A DNA stretch of 64,000 nt from Adiantum capillus-veneris. Lineage: Eukaryota > Streptophyta > Polypodiopsida > Polypodiales > Pteridaceae. The notes below the pieces were generated by a model that saw only the letters and a program-made list of their open reading frames with translations, did not search any database and was not told the origin of the DNA. The position numbers and the translations under genes were made by a program. This document shows, piece after piece, positions 1 to 10,739 of the stretch. Position 1 is the first letter of the stretch; each line of letters begins with the position of its first letter. The stretch lies in contig CM043962.1 in assembly GCA_014529385.2 (NCBI GenBank), positions 46,981,098-47,045,097 of the forward strand. Direction: 5' to 3'.

Positions 1-831
1 GAGGAGGAGAGAGAAGAGATACGACACCGAGAGGTTGTAAAACCCTCCTCCAAAGGCCCCACTCTCGTCGGCGAGAGTGGTCTACTTTGATTGCACAAGG
101 TGTACAATACGTATGCAATGGACTGATGCAATGAGACGGTGCCGATGACGACAACGGTGATGACGACGGCGACTTAGGCTGAAATCTGTGAACTTCTTGG
201 TGGCTGAAAATGACTGTTCCTTGATGGGTTCATGGCTGAAAATGATTGCTTGGATCGGGGTCGAGATAATGATGAAAAACGTTGGACTTTCTGCTCTTTA
301 TGCTGCGTTTTTGGAGATGAATGCTTGGCTGAAAAACGCTGTGACAGCAGATGTTTCTTTGCTGAAAATTGCAGTTTTCCAATTCTAATAACCCCTTACC
401 CTGCTGTGGTAATCTGCTGCAAATTGCTGATGATAATCGCTAATTTTGTTGAGGTTTGTCTGGCGTTAGTAGTGGATGAAAACACTGAATTTGATCTGGG
501 GAAAACGCTAGCTTTCTGGTTTTGCTGGCGATGACTTCAAGGGAGGAAAACGCTAGGTATGCGTGAAGATAGGGCGATACCAAGATGCTGATGATGGGAG
601 GGAATGGGCCTCACCAAGTTGCTTGGAGAGGGTCTTGCTGAGAGAGGGAGGGAATACCTATCGCTTGGTAGCCTGCTGTGCTCCTTGGCTCATCTGCCTA
701 ACTTGGGTTTGCTTATATATTAACTTACCCAATTTGCCATACTGAGTACCCAAACAAAGTCACTTAATAAATAAGTGAAAATGTTAAATATAGGGAAAAA
801 TAGGCTAAAGTCACTTGAAAAATCCCCAAAC
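1..831 (-). repeat. Element A 3' LTR, distal part (cut by window edge)
   Basis: Closely matches 13768-14610, with a few indels and substitutions. It carries the AT-rich promoter-like part of the LTR around 710-830. It stops at the CAAAC target duplication and resumes at 7663. Apparent reading frames inside are not coding, because the same sequence occurs in all A-family LTRs here. Confidence 0.88.
827..831. repeat. Target-site duplication CAAAC, left copy of element B
   Basis: CAAAC precedes the first LTR base of element B and recurs at 7658-7662 right after its last base. The undisturbed site is preserved at 14600-14620, where the sequence runs on without the insert. Five bases is the usual Ty3/gypsy duplication length. 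Confidence 0.93.
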
Positions 832-1263
832 TGTAAGGATTCTAGTCGCTAATCCTTAATTAAGTACTTAAACTCATGATTAAGACTTAAGAAACTGAAA
901 CTGAACTTAGAACAAGACTTAGAAGACTCTGTGTTTGAGTTATTGAAAGTGTGATACAAGGGTTCCTTTTATAGGAATTGAATAGTCATCAGTGAAGAGG
1001 CATGTCTCTTTGTGAAGAGACATGACTTTAGGCGAAAAGACACATCCTTTCGGCGAAGAGCTGCAACCATTGGGTGAAGAGTCGCATCCGTATGGTGAAG
1101 GGGTGTGACCAGTCGTCGAAGGAGTGTGGCTTTTGGTGAAGAGGTATGTCTATTGGGCGAAGGGGTGTGACCATTCGAGAACAGAAGTCCTCCTGGGTTA
1201 GTCACACTTCGCATCTGCATCTGTAATGAATCAAGAAGAGTGTAACAAGTCACAATCGTGACA
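832..1263 (-). repeat. Element B 3' LTR
   Basis: 432 bp, begins TGTAAGGATT and ends GTGACA, almost identical to 7226-7657. It contains a run of short GTGAAGAG/GGCGAAG-like units at about 985-1170, giving it an internally repetitive centre. Confidence 0.95.
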
Positions 1264-1274
1264 TTCCCTCCCAT
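1264..1274 (-). promoter_or_regulatory. Element B polypurine tract
   Basis: On the minus strand this reads GGGAGGGAA directly upstream of the 3' LTR, the expected plus-strand DNA primer for reverse transcription. Confidence 0.8.
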
Positions 1275-1733
1275 TTACATTAAAACCCCGTGTTTAGATG
1301 AAAGTCTTCCGCTTTTCAAAGAATTCTTGAAGGAGGTTTGGGTACTGCTGCATATCTTCATCCGTCTGCAAGTTGAGTCTGTCTCATCAAGATCCATCCA
1401 CTTGACAAGAAATTCTGTTGTGATCTTTCGTCTTGTTTCTTTTTGTCTTACATCAAGAATCTTTTCTGGAACAAGAATTATGTGTTCATCTTCAATTTCT
1501 GGCACATAAGAAGATAAGTCTGGAATTGGCGAATCTCCTTGTATATATTGTTTGAGCCAAGAAATGTGGAAAGTTGGATGAAGTTTTCCCCATGAGAGTG
1601 GAAGTTCCAACTTGTAACTGACAACTAAGTACTTCTTGATTATTTTGAAAGGTCCATAGAAGCGAGGGCGCAACTTTGGAAAGACCGATTTCACAGTTTT
1701 GTAGCGATGAGGTGCTACATATAATAAAACCAA
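1275..1733 (-). pseudogene. Element B integrase C-terminus with chromodomain
   Basis: Last part of the B polyprotein. The first ~70 residues match the beta-barrel tail of gypsy integrases, with KLRPRFYGPFKI and LHPTFHISWLK motifs. They are followed by a chromodomain-like stretch (PEKILDV...TTEFLVKWMDLD) that in chromoviruses steers integration to marked chromatin. The frame continues from the integrase upstream through one stop at 1791-1793 and ends at a natural stop 11 bases before the LTR. Confidence 0.88.
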
Positions 1734-1790
1734 ATCTCCCTCTTGGAAATCTGCATGTCGTCTATGCTTATTGGCTTGTTTCCGGTACTT

Positions 1791-3203
1791 TTATTGGACA
1801 TGAACCAACTTGTCACGTACTTGAATAAGTACATCTTGCATTTCTTGAACCAACTGATCTGCTAGAGCTACTTTGTGTTGAAGAACAAAGTTTGTCGGTA
1901 TAAGAGGAGTATGCCCATAAGCTGCTTGGAATGGAGTCATGCCAGTTACTGAATGGATAGAGTTATTGTATGTGAACTCTACAAGTAGCAAATACTCTTC
2001 CCATGATCCCAATCGAATTTGTATGTAATGTCGAAGCATTTCTTCCAAAATTTGATTCACTCTTTCTATCTGTCCATCAGTTTGAGGATGGTATGCTGAG
2101 CTAAATAACAAATTTGTACCAAGGGATTTGAAAAGGGATGTCCAAAAATGCCCTGTGAATTTTGGATCTCTGTCTGAAACAATAGACTTTGGTAATCCAT
2201 GTAATCTGAAAATGTGTTGCACAAACAATTGCGCAACGTCTGGTGTCGAGGCAGCTTTCTTGCAAGGAATAAAATGTGTCATCTTTGAAAACCGATCCAC
2301 CACTACGAGAATCTGTGCATTGCCTTTTTGAGAACGAGACAATGTAGTGATAAAATCCATGCCGACACTTTCCCATCTTTCTTGAGGTACGGGCAAAGGA
2401 TGAAGTAACCCTTGAGGAAGTTGTCGAGAGTCCTTCATTGTTTGACAGGAATGACAAGCTTTGACAAACTTGATAACATCTTGCTGCATTTGTGGCCAAA
2501 AATATGTTGCAGATAACAATTTGTATGTCTTGTTGATGCCTGGATGAGCAGCAAAAGGGACTTCATGATGTTCTTGGATCAAAATTTTCCGCAATGGTGT
2601 ATTGTGTGGAACACAAATGCGATCAATGTAATACAGCAAGTCATTGACAATGGTGTAAGCTGCAAACATATTCATCTCTGCAGGAGTCGGAGTAGCGGAT
2701 TTAAGGGCTTGAAATGCATCCCCAAAATCTCGATCTGTCAAATACTCATGCTTGAAACAAGCAGGTATCTCCATCTGCACACCGGAAATGGCAAAGTTGA
2801 TGGCTCGAGGAAGACGGCTTAAGGCATCTGCAACTGCATTTGCAAGGCCTGGCACGTATTGAATAATCATATGAAAATTTGCCAAGAACTCAACCCATCG
2901 TCCTTGACGAGGATTCATCACCGGTTGAGTAAAAATGTATGTCAATGATTGATGATCTGTCTGCACCACGGAATCTGCGCCAAGAAGATAATGTTTCCAA
3001 GTGCGGTAAGCATGAACAATGGCTAAAAATTCCTTGTCATAAATTGGGTATCTCATTTGTATGGCTGAAAATTTGCGGCTGTCAAAAGCAATGACACGCT
3101 CATTCTGCATAAGAACACCTCTGCAAGCACGATCTGACGCATCGGTCATGACCTGAAAAGGTTGAGTAGGATCTGCAATAGCCAAAACTAGAGTTGTCGT
3201 CAA
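1791..3203 (-). pseudogene. Element B RNase H and integrase
   Basis: 470 codons without a stop. The start shows the RNase H fold (VMTDASDRACRGVL, then YDKEFLAIVHA and TDHQSL) that degrades template RNA. The integrase follows, with an HHCC zinc site (HPGINKTY ... CHSCQ) and the catalytic D, D, E set in GMDFITT, VSDRDPKF and GQIERVNQ. All visible catalytic residues are kept. It is bounded only by the nonsense codons at 3246-3248 and 1791-1793. Confidence 0.93.
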
Positions 3204-3377
3204 GGCATGTTTAAGGGCTTTGAACGACTGTTCTACTTCTTCAGTTCATTGAAGTTTATCCTGCTTGGTAAGCTCAGTCAAAGGAGCTGCAATGTCGAAG
3301 AATTTGTGGACCTTGGTATGATAAAAGTTTGCAAGTCCCAAAAAGGAGCGCACATCTGAGATGGTGAGCGGTAAAGG

Positions 3378-3641
3378 TCAATTCACTATGACCTGTATTT
3401 TCTTGGGATCGACTGCAACACCACTGGCAGAAATAATGTGACCAAGGTATTCCACCTGATTCTTGAAGAAATCACTTTTCTTCTTATTGATGTATAGCAC
3501 ATTGGTTCGCAAAACTTGGAAGACAAGCTTCAAATGTTCCTTGTGATCAGCCATCGTTCGACTGAAAACTAAAGTGTCATCCAAATACACGATCATGAAC
3601 TTGTCCAAGTATGGTCCGAATATTTCGTTCATCAGCGTCAT
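3378..3641 (-). pseudogene. Element B reverse transcriptase catalytic centre
   Basis: Contains the YLDD polymerase box at 3576-3587 and the YLGHIIS motif typical of Ty3/gypsy reverse transcriptases. It continues in the same frame from 3749 and runs to the TGA at 3378-3380, beyond which the frame stays open to a second TGA at 3246-3248. Both TGA codons sit where tryptophan is usual in the family. Confidence 0.92.
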
Positions 3642-3749
3642 GAAAGAGTCCGGGGCATTGGTTAACCCGAATGGTAATACCAGAAATTCATAGTGACCAT
3701 ACTTTGTGCGAAAAGCTGTCTTGTACTCATCACCAATACGAATGCGAAT

Positions 3750-4829
3750 TTAGTGATACCCTGATTTTAGATCAATTTTGGAGTAGATCTTTGCTCCCAG
3801 TAACTGATCAAATAACTCGTCAATGCGAGGTAGGGGAAACTTGTTTTTGATCGTCAACTTATTCAAAGCACGATAGTCGATGCAAAGACGCATAGATCCA
3901 TCCTTCTTTTTGACCAACAGAACAGGAGCTCCAAAGGGACTTTTGCTTGGGCGAATATGACCCTTATCCAACAAATCTTCAAGCTGCCGCTGTATCTCTT
4001 GAGACTCTGAGTATGAAACTCGATAAGGGGCTCGAATTGGTGGAGGTTGGCCGGGAATCAAATCAATGGGATGATCCACGGGACGCCGAGGAGGCAAAGT
4101 TGTTGGTAGCTCGTCGGAAAACAAGTCCAAATGTGGTTGAAAGAAGGGTTGCTGCAAATAGGCAATATTTGAGGAGGATTTAACTTCTGCTTCTTCTGCA
4201 CCGGGTTTAACATCTCTTAACATGATTAAGGCAGTAGCACAATCACGTTTTCGAACTAGCCGTTTGACTTGTAAAGCAGAAACCAATATAATGGGTTTGG
4301 CACTGCAAAGACCACGAAGCTCTATTTCCTGTTGCTTGTGAAAGAGCCGAATTGAGTGATCTCTGAAACTGATTATTGGATCATACTGAAATAACCAAGA
4401 TTGGCCAAGGATCAAGTCGTAATGTGACAAGGGCATAACTGAAAAACCAAGCTGATCTCGGTAATCCTGTATCTGAAAATCCAGCTTTTCAATCCTTTTG
4501 TTGCACTTGAGGAAGGAACCATCAGCAAGTTCTACTTGGTAAGCTGCCTCACTAGGTTGAGTTTGAAGGCGCAATTTAGTAATCAAAGATGTGCTGACGA
4601 AATTAGTAGAACACCCACTGTCCACAAGAACGTTGATTGGTTGCTTGCCAACAAAGCCAAGGAGGCTGAGAACCTCATTCGAAAGATCCATTGGAGTAGT
4701 AACGTGATTCCGAGCATTCATCACTAAGGCACTTACAACCTTGGAAACTCCAACACAACGTGCTGCCTGTTTGCCTTTGTCTGGGACAGGAGGTTGGCTG
4801 TGGATAGGTTCTGCAATTGTGGTCTCCAT
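3750..4829 (-). pseudogene. Element B protease and N-terminal reverse transcriptase
   Basis: 359 codons. The aspartic protease has [11 protein letters not shown] as active site and DLILGQSWL as its second conserved loop. The reverse transcriptase palm starts near PPIRAPYR and shows [17 protein letters not shown] and FPLPRIDEL before [10 protein letters not shown], where a TAA replaces the expected glutamine. No own start is needed: the frame is continuous with gag upstream, so the ATG at 4829 is internal. Confidence 0.93.
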
Positions 4830-6008
4830 GTGAGAATTCTGGCGAGGATTTGAAGGATTTGGCTTCTTGGGGCATTCATACCATCTGTGATCTCCATGAC
4901 AAATTGTACATAATCCTGTACGGTTGGAGTTGGAGGTTGAAGGAGTTGATGAAGAGGATTGCTGTCCAGAGTACGTATTCGGCCGAAAATCACGACGACC
5001 ATTCCTTCTATGATTGGGACGATGGTTTCGTCGATTCTGATTATTTGCCGAAGAGAAGGCTCTGGAAGTGGCTGCTTGACCAGAAGATTGGGGTCGGAAA
5101 GAAGTTTGTCCACCAGAGTATTGTCTCGAAGAGTGAGCTCCTGAGAAAGAACGCTGATTCTGACCACCTTGTTCTTGGTAATTACGTTGTGAAGAGCTTG
5201 CAGAATTGGAAATTCGATCACCAGGAAGGAAACTTCTGAGTGGGCGTTGATTGTCACCAAGACGCTCAACATAAGCGATTGCAACATCCAGTGTGGTAGG
5301 GTTAAATTTATGGACATCATCTCGCAGGGAAGGCTCAAGTCCGTCAACAAAACTGTGGAGTTTGTCGGAAGGACTGAGTGTCTCTATCTAAAGAGTTAAT
5401 TTCTGAAACTCTGAGATGTACGCGGCCAAGGAGCCAGTTTGGCTCAGGCGGCGGAGAGAAGACCGGGCGAGGAAATCTGCATTTGCAGGCTCAAAAGCCT
5501 TGCAAAGAACGCGCCGGAATTTGTCCCAAGTAGCGGTGATTTTTCCATCTTTGATGCGGCGACGCCACCAAAGGAATGCAGTATCCTTTAGTAGAGAGCT
5601 AGCCAAAGCAACTTTCTTGCTTTCAATGAGATCAGTATTTGAAAAGTAGACCTTCATTTTGAAAAGCCAATGGTCCAGCACACGCTTATCGCAGTGACCG
5701 TTGTATGGCTCGGGCAACTTTGCATCTATCTTCTTTTTTTGTGCTGTGTTTATTATCTTAAAAAGATATTTCAATTCAGGATTGTCTACCTCTAGTTCCG
5801 GAGCGTCGACTTGCTCAGGAACTGACTCTGCTACCGAAGAAACTGAATGGGTAGCTGGCTGCGTCCTCGAAGAAGAAAAGGCTTGCAGGACATCCAAACG
5901 AGCGGTCATCGATGCAAGACCGGTGGAGAGGGCCTCCTGGAGAACGGACATCTGTTCTCTGAGAATGGCTATCGGATCGTCTGGTGCAGCACAGCTTGTC
6001 TCTGACAT
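4830..6008 (-). pseudogene. Element B gag
   Basis: Starts at the ATG at 6008. Residues ~65-206 form a retrotransposon gag domain (ELKYLFKII, PEPYNGHCDKRVLDHWLFKM, AFLWWRRR). A single TAG at 5388-5390 interrupts the first half. The frame then stays open through an Arg/Asn/Ser/Gln-rich region to a zinc knuckle [13 protein letters not shown] near 4870-4910, and runs straight into protease without a frameshift, so gag and pol form one polyprotein. The knuckle spacing is C-x2-C-x3-H-x4-C, one residue shorter than the usual form. Confidence 0.9.
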
Positions 6009-6017
6009 TCTGACGGC

Positions 6018-6753
6018 TCAGAGGGAATATCTCGGAGAAGCTGGAGAGGTGTGGTTGCCGTAAAAAGGTGAAGCTGCTGCTGATGCTGCGTCCCACTCCC
6101 CTAAGAAATCTGGTCCAAGATCCGAATCCTCGATATCTTCCACCTCGTCGATAGGAGGTGTGTCGTCTGGCGTCAAAGGCGTGTAGTCCGGAAGCTGTAA
6201 CTCGCTGTGAATCCGAACTAAAGGCTGTTGGGAAATGATGTTGTTTACTGAATCCACGCGACACTCCGTCAGAGAACAGGCCAAGTGGGGGTAGCTGTAA
6301 TGCAGGTACAGAAGCATGCTCGGGTGCCGGAATGAAGTCGGGAACCTCTCTTTCCTCTGGAACTGGAACTGGAGACGAGGAATCCGAAATAAGAATGACT
6401 TCCGGTTCGAATGCGGGTTCCGGTTCGGGTACGGGTTCTGCTTCGGGGGTATCTGGTAAAATTATCACTTCGGGAGCCGGAGGAGGATTTTCTGGCAATA
6501 TTTCTTCGGGTACCTCGTCTATGTACGAGAGAAAAATTGACGGGAACGTCGAAGGCATCGTCGTCCATGACTCTGAACAAGCCCGCGTGCGCGTCTGTTG
6601 ATGACCAGAATTGGTGGCGATGGAAGTTAGCAGAAGAGGGTGCGCTGAATTTCTCTCATGATGGCGTTGTTTTGCCATTGCGCTGGCTGCCGCTGGCCTC
6701 TTGGTATTTTTTTTGTTTAATTTTTCCACAAAGGGGTGCCCAAGGGTGCCCAC
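6018..6753 (-). pseudogene. Element B upstream acidic proline-rich reading frame
   Basis: Between the primer site and gag, minus-strand frames encode a Pro/Glu/Asp-rich protein (for example PEEILPENPPPAPEVIILP, then DYTPLTPDDTPPIDEVEDIE). The first frame covers 6753 to about 6240 and continues after one apparent frameshift to a stop at 6018, ten bases before the gag ATG. I know no function. It could be an extra gag-like or accessory protein, or the original N-terminus of gag. The composition is coding-like, but there is no recognised domain. Confidence 0.5.
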
Positions 6754-7211
6754 TTAAAATTAAGTTGGGCGGCCAGCCAAAATCTTTTAAAGTAGCAGGT
6801 CGGCCTTGTTTAAAAAAAATGAAGCGCTGGCTTTTTTTATGTGAAACGCTATGCTGCTGGCTTTTTAAAACGCACGTTGCTGCCTCTTGGAAAAACAGCC
6901 AGCGCTGCCATGTTTGGGCTGCCGTGAACGAGTTGCCGGGTGAAGGGGCGGCCTGGATGCATGGGCTCGCGGCTGATGCGCAAGGGAGATCCACGCGAAG
7001 CGTCACCTACTGTTGAAGAGACTTACTCCAGAAGTGCAACTGGTATGCCGCAACACCCACGCTTTCTGCCATCTTCTGCTTAGCTTTATGTATATGTTTG
7101 AGAAAAAAAATTACCTCATGGCCATCTTTCTTCTGCTTCCATACAATTCCGGGAAGGGGAGAGTAGCGGTGAGGGTGAGAGGCTCACAACCTTCGGGTCC
7201 CGGGAAAAATT

Positions 7212-7225
7212 TGCTATGATACCAC
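7212..7225 (-). promoter_or_regulatory. Element B primer-binding site (initiator tRNA-Met)
   Basis: On the minus strand it reads GTGGTATCATAGC, next to the 5' LTR. This matches the 3' end complement of plant initiator tRNA-Met with one mismatch. Confidence 0.88.
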
Positions 7226-7657
7226 TGTAAGGATTCTAGTCGCTAATCCTTAATTAAGTACTTAAACTCATGATTAAGACTTAAGAAACTGAAACTGAAC
7301 TTAGAACAAGACTTAGAAGACTCTGTGTTTGATTTATTGAAAGTGTGATACAAGGGTTCCTTTTATAGGAATTGAATAGTCATCAGTGAAGAGGCATGTC
7401 TCTTTGTGAAGAGACATGACTTTAGGCGAAAAGACACATCCTTTCGACGAAGAGTTGCAACCATTGGGTGAAGAGTCGCATCCGTATGGTGAAGGGGTGT
7501 GACCAGTCATCGAAGGAGTGTGGCTTTTGGCGAAGAGGTATGTCTATTGGGCGAAGGGGTGTGACCATTCGAGAACAGGAGTCCTCCTGGGTTAGTCACA
7601 CTTCGCATCTGCATCTGTAACGAATCAAGAAGAGTGTAACAAGTCACAATCGTGACA
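7226..7657 (-). repeat. Element B 5' LTR
   Basis: 432 bp, TGTAAGG...GTGACA, nearly identical to 832-1263. Together with the flanking CAAAC at 7658-7662 it defines the right end of the insertion. Confidence 0.95.
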
Positions 7658-7662
7658 CAAAC

Positions 7663-7864
7663 TGTCTCTGATGGAAATGCTTATGCTTATGCTTATGCAA
7701 CCAGAGGATATGCATCTACTCTTAAGTGACTGGGCATGCACGGTCTACGAATAGACTCACAAGAGTGCCAGATCACTTCTAATCTAACTTTACTGGACTT
7801 GACGGAAACCCTGCTATGGTGTAGCTTGTCCACGGACACATAAGGTTGGATGTGTCACGTGACA
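7663..7864 (-). repeat. Element A 3' LTR, proximal part
   Basis: Continues the LTR interrupted at 831. It matches 14611-14836, contains a GCTTAT triplet repeat at about 7680-7697 and ends CACGTGACA. The minus-strand purine tract TTTAAAAAGGAGGGGA follows at 7865-7880. Confidence 0.9.
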
Positions 7865-7875
7865 TCCCCTCCTTT

Positions 7876-8070
7876 TTAAAGTGAGGTACTGGTACTGAGC
7901 TGCATGGCTTCCTTGTAGTCTGCCAACAACTCTGGATAATCCTTGAAGAACTCTTCGTCTACCCACACCGCTTCATGGGTTCCTCGATCTTTGAACTTCA
8001 AAAAATAATGTCGTACTTGTTTCTTCGAACCATGGCGAAACCGATGCAACAAGACTTGCTCCAGCTCCAT
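7876..8070 (-). pseudogene. Element A chromodomain remnant
   Basis: 64 codons resembling the second half of a chromodomain (YFLKFKDRGTHEAVWVDEEF). It follows the integrase tail in another frame, so one frameshift separates them. It ends just before the purine tract and LTR, the expected position for a chromovirus. Confidence 0.7.
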
Positions 8071-8483
8071 GACTTCTGCTTATCGATGATCTCCGGTTCT
8101 TCTTCTTCCGAAACGTTCTTTCGAGCTGTTCCCTGAAACACTTTCAACCAAGAAACATGGAAACCGTTGTGCATTGACCATGAGTTAGGCAACTTTAATT
8201 TCATCAAAACCTCATTAATCTTTTTGATGACTGGAAATGGACCATACATACGAAAAGATAACTTTGGACATTTCTTTCCAACTTGCTTAAGACACTGTTT
8301 CATAATTCGTAGATACACCCAATCTCCTTCCTTGATCGAGACCTCCTGACGATGCTTGTTAGCCTGTCTAGAATAAGATTCCTGAGCCTTGCTTAGCCGA
8401 AGCTTCACACTCTCAGAAATCTCATCCAATGACTGACTTTCAGCATTGGCATCAGGCATTTGACTGACCGATCGAGTCAACAA
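7998..8483 (-). pseudogene. Element A integrase C-terminal region
   Basis: Gypsy integrase tail: SRQANKHRQEVSIKEGDWVY, then KLSFRMYGPFPVIKKI and NGFHVSWLKVF, the standard DNA-binding barrel. It runs out of frame into the chromodomain. Catalytic residues are upstream in 8562-8900. Confidence 0.85.
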
Positions 8484-8561
8484 TGACTGGAATCGGCGGC
8501 CAAAAGCTGCCTCATACGGAGTTCGACCAATAGCAGAAAAGAAGGAATCATTGAGAATAGC

Positions 8562-8900
8562 CTAAACCAATGGGAGATAGAGCTCCCATTGAGACTGTTG
8601 ATCATGAACATAAGATTTTAACACATCAAAAGCCAACTGATTATAAATTTCCGTTTGACCATCGGACTGTGGATGAAAAGCGGATGAAAAATTCAACTTT
8701 GTGCCAAAATTTTCAAAGAGTGCACGCCAAAAGTTGGACGTAAACTTAACATCCCTATCTGAAAAAATGGACTTTGGCAAACCACAGAGGGGGTACCAAT
8801 GCTTTATGAACAATCGTGCAACATCTTCTGCAATAACTGTGGCCTTGCAAGAAATCAACATGCAAAATTTGTTGAAACGATCAAAACAATAGTTAAACAT
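8562..8900 (-). pseudogene. Element A integrase catalytic core
   Basis: Contains GLPKSIFSDRDVKFTS (second Asp) and FHPQSDGQTEIYNQ (Glu) of the D,D-35-E triad. The first Asp lies in the overlapping frame at 8855-9223 (SMDFVTNLPP), so a frameshift at about 8870-8900 separates them. Confidence 0.9.
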
Positions 8901-9223
8901 TGAGTGTTCCTTGAATGCTGACTTGGTGGTAAGTTAGTCACAAAATCCATAGAGATATCCTGAAAAGGTCCCTCGGGAATAGGCAACAGAAGCAAGAGGC
9001 CTTGCTGCTTACCCCGAGGAGCTTTTACTTTTTGACATATAGTGCAATGTGTGACATAACTAAATACATCTTTTTGCATTTTAGGCCAATACAAAAATCG
9101 TTCAATCTTTTCCAATGTGGTGTTCATACCCCTGTGCCCACCCGTGAGAGAGTCATGTGCCTCGTGCAATATGGCTGGCCTGAGAGAGGGCAACACACAT
9201 AGACGCTGACGAAAAAATAACAA
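8855..9223 (-). pseudogene. Element A integrase zinc-binding N-terminus
   Basis: HEAHDSLTGGHRGMNTTLEK and CTICQKVK form the HHCC zinc site, followed by the first catalytic Asp in DISMDFVTNLP. The frame breaks at its C-terminal end. Confidence 0.88.
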
Positions 9224-9445
9224 TCCATCACGAATGAAATAGGTGTTGGGCCCTTGGGAAGCAAGAGCCTACAACCAATACTTACCAAACTCCGAATCTG
9301 CATACTGATTCTTCATGCTGTCAAAAGACTCACCCTGTATAGAAAATGTGGTTCTTGACTCAAGAGCCAAAATCTGTCCTTTGCGACTCAACGCATCTGC
9401 AACAGGGTTAGCTTTTCCAGGCACATACTCAATCAAATCTCCAAA

Positions 9446-9724
9446 TTACTCAAAAAATTGTGACCACCGCGCTTGGCGATCACTCCAATGTGCACTAGGC
9501 ATAGACTGTAGCCACTTGAGGGCTTGATGATCTGTGTGCACTCTAAACTCTCTACCGTACAAAAAATGCTTCCAATGCTTAAGAGAGTGAATAACAGACA
9601 AAAGTTCTTTATCATAAATTGAATAATTCTTTTCCGCACTATTGAGCTTCCGGCTAAGGAAAGCGACTGGGCGACCATGCTGCTGGAGCACAGCGCCTAT
9701 GGCGACATTGCTCGATCCGTCCAT
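9446..9724 (-). pseudogene. Element A RNase H
   Basis: MDGSSNVAIGAVLQQ, YDKELLSVIHSLKHW and HTDHQALKWLQS are gypsy RNase H motifs. It overlaps the end of the reverse transcriptase frame by 28 bases in a different frame, so a small indel separates the two domains. Confidence 0.88.
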
Positions 9725-10737
9725 ACCTCAAAGGGATCATCCCAAGAGGCAAGGATAAGACACGGTGCTTCTGTCACCGCAACCTTGAGAGCTGCAAAAG
9801 CCTCAATGGCTGCCTCGGGCAAGTCTATGCGCTGACGGCGAGTCTTGACCCCTTTCAAAACATCAGTCATAGGTGCAGCAATGCGTGCAAAATTCTCTAT
9901 GTGCGAACTATATGCTTGACATAGACCAAGAAAAGAACGCACATCATATGCAGTTTTGGGCAAATCCCAATTAAGAACCTGTTCCACCTTCGCGGGGTCT
10001 AGCTTGACGCCTTCTGCAGAAATGATATAACCCAGATAAGTGACTTCAGTAAGAAAAAATTCAAACTTCTTAGCTGCAATGTACAACTGACACTCATCCA
10101 AACGAGTTAGTACCCTTTCAACATCTCTTTTATGTTGTTCCCACGATGCAGAAAAAATGAGAATATCATCTAAAAAGATGAACACACATACACCTACCAT
10201 GTCGCCGAAACGACCTACCATGAGACGATTGAACGTACCCACGGCTCCTGTCAATCCAAAAGGCATAACAATATACTCCCATTGCCCTCGCTCGGTGCGA
10301 AAGGCAGTCTTGAAAATGTCGCCTTTGAATACCCGTACCTGATGGTATCCACATTTGAGATCGACCTTGCTGAAAACCTTTGTCCCATTGAGCCTATCGA
10401 GGATATACTCAATGCGAGGCATCGGAAACTTGTTCTTGACAATCATCTTGTTTAATACCCTGTAATCAACACATAAACGGGACGAACCATCCTTCTTGCG
10501 AACGAACAAAATAGGGGCAGCAAAAGGACTTACACTAGGACGTATGAATCCTCTAGCCACCAACTCCGTGAGTTGTCGCTCTAACTCTTCCTCCTGTGAC
10601 TTGTTCAAACGGTAGGGAGCCTTACTGACAGGCTGCGCTCCCTCCATAAGCTCGATGCGATGGTCCTCCGGCCGCTCCGGTGGGAGACGAGGTGGAAGAT
10701 CATCCTGCAAAAAGAGATGTTTAAATTTCGTAAACAA
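9697..10737 (-). pseudogene. Element A reverse transcriptase
   Basis: 346 codons covering nearly the whole palm and fingers: PPRLPPERPEDHRIEL entry, KKDGSSRLCVDYRVLN, FSKVDLKCGYHQVRV, MPFGLTGAVGTFNRLM and a FLDD box at 10165-10176 in place of YLDD/YVDD. The frame is open, but 'GLTGAVGTF' departs from the usual GLTNAPATF, a sign of decay. The thumb and connection lead to RNase H. Confidence 0.93.
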
Positions 10738-10739
10738 CT

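Larger units (their letters stand above)
832..7657 (-). mobile_element. Ty3/gypsy chromovirus B, nearly intact, 6.8 kb
   Basis: Complete minus-strand retrotransposon with two 432-bp LTRs, a tRNA-Met primer site at 7212-7225, a purine tract at 1264-1274 and perfect 5-bp target duplications. Gag to chromodomain lie in one reading frame from 6008 to 1275 (1578 codons), broken only by five in-frame stops at 5388-5390, 3750-3752, 3378-3380, 3246-3248 and 1791-1793. The LTRs differ at about seven positions by eye, six of them transitions, which suggests a fairly recent insertion. The chromodomain at the polyprotein end marks it as a chromovirus. Confidence 0.95.

Noticed and set aside
6332-7016. 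Plus-strand frames over the 5' leader of element B
   Set aside because: They are the antisense of the acidic proline-rich frame and leader; no domain and opposite to the element's transcription.
9697-10737. Endogenous pararetrovirus
   Set aside because: RT is joined to integrase and chromodomain with LTRs; no movement or coat protein motif. Ty3/gypsy fits fully.
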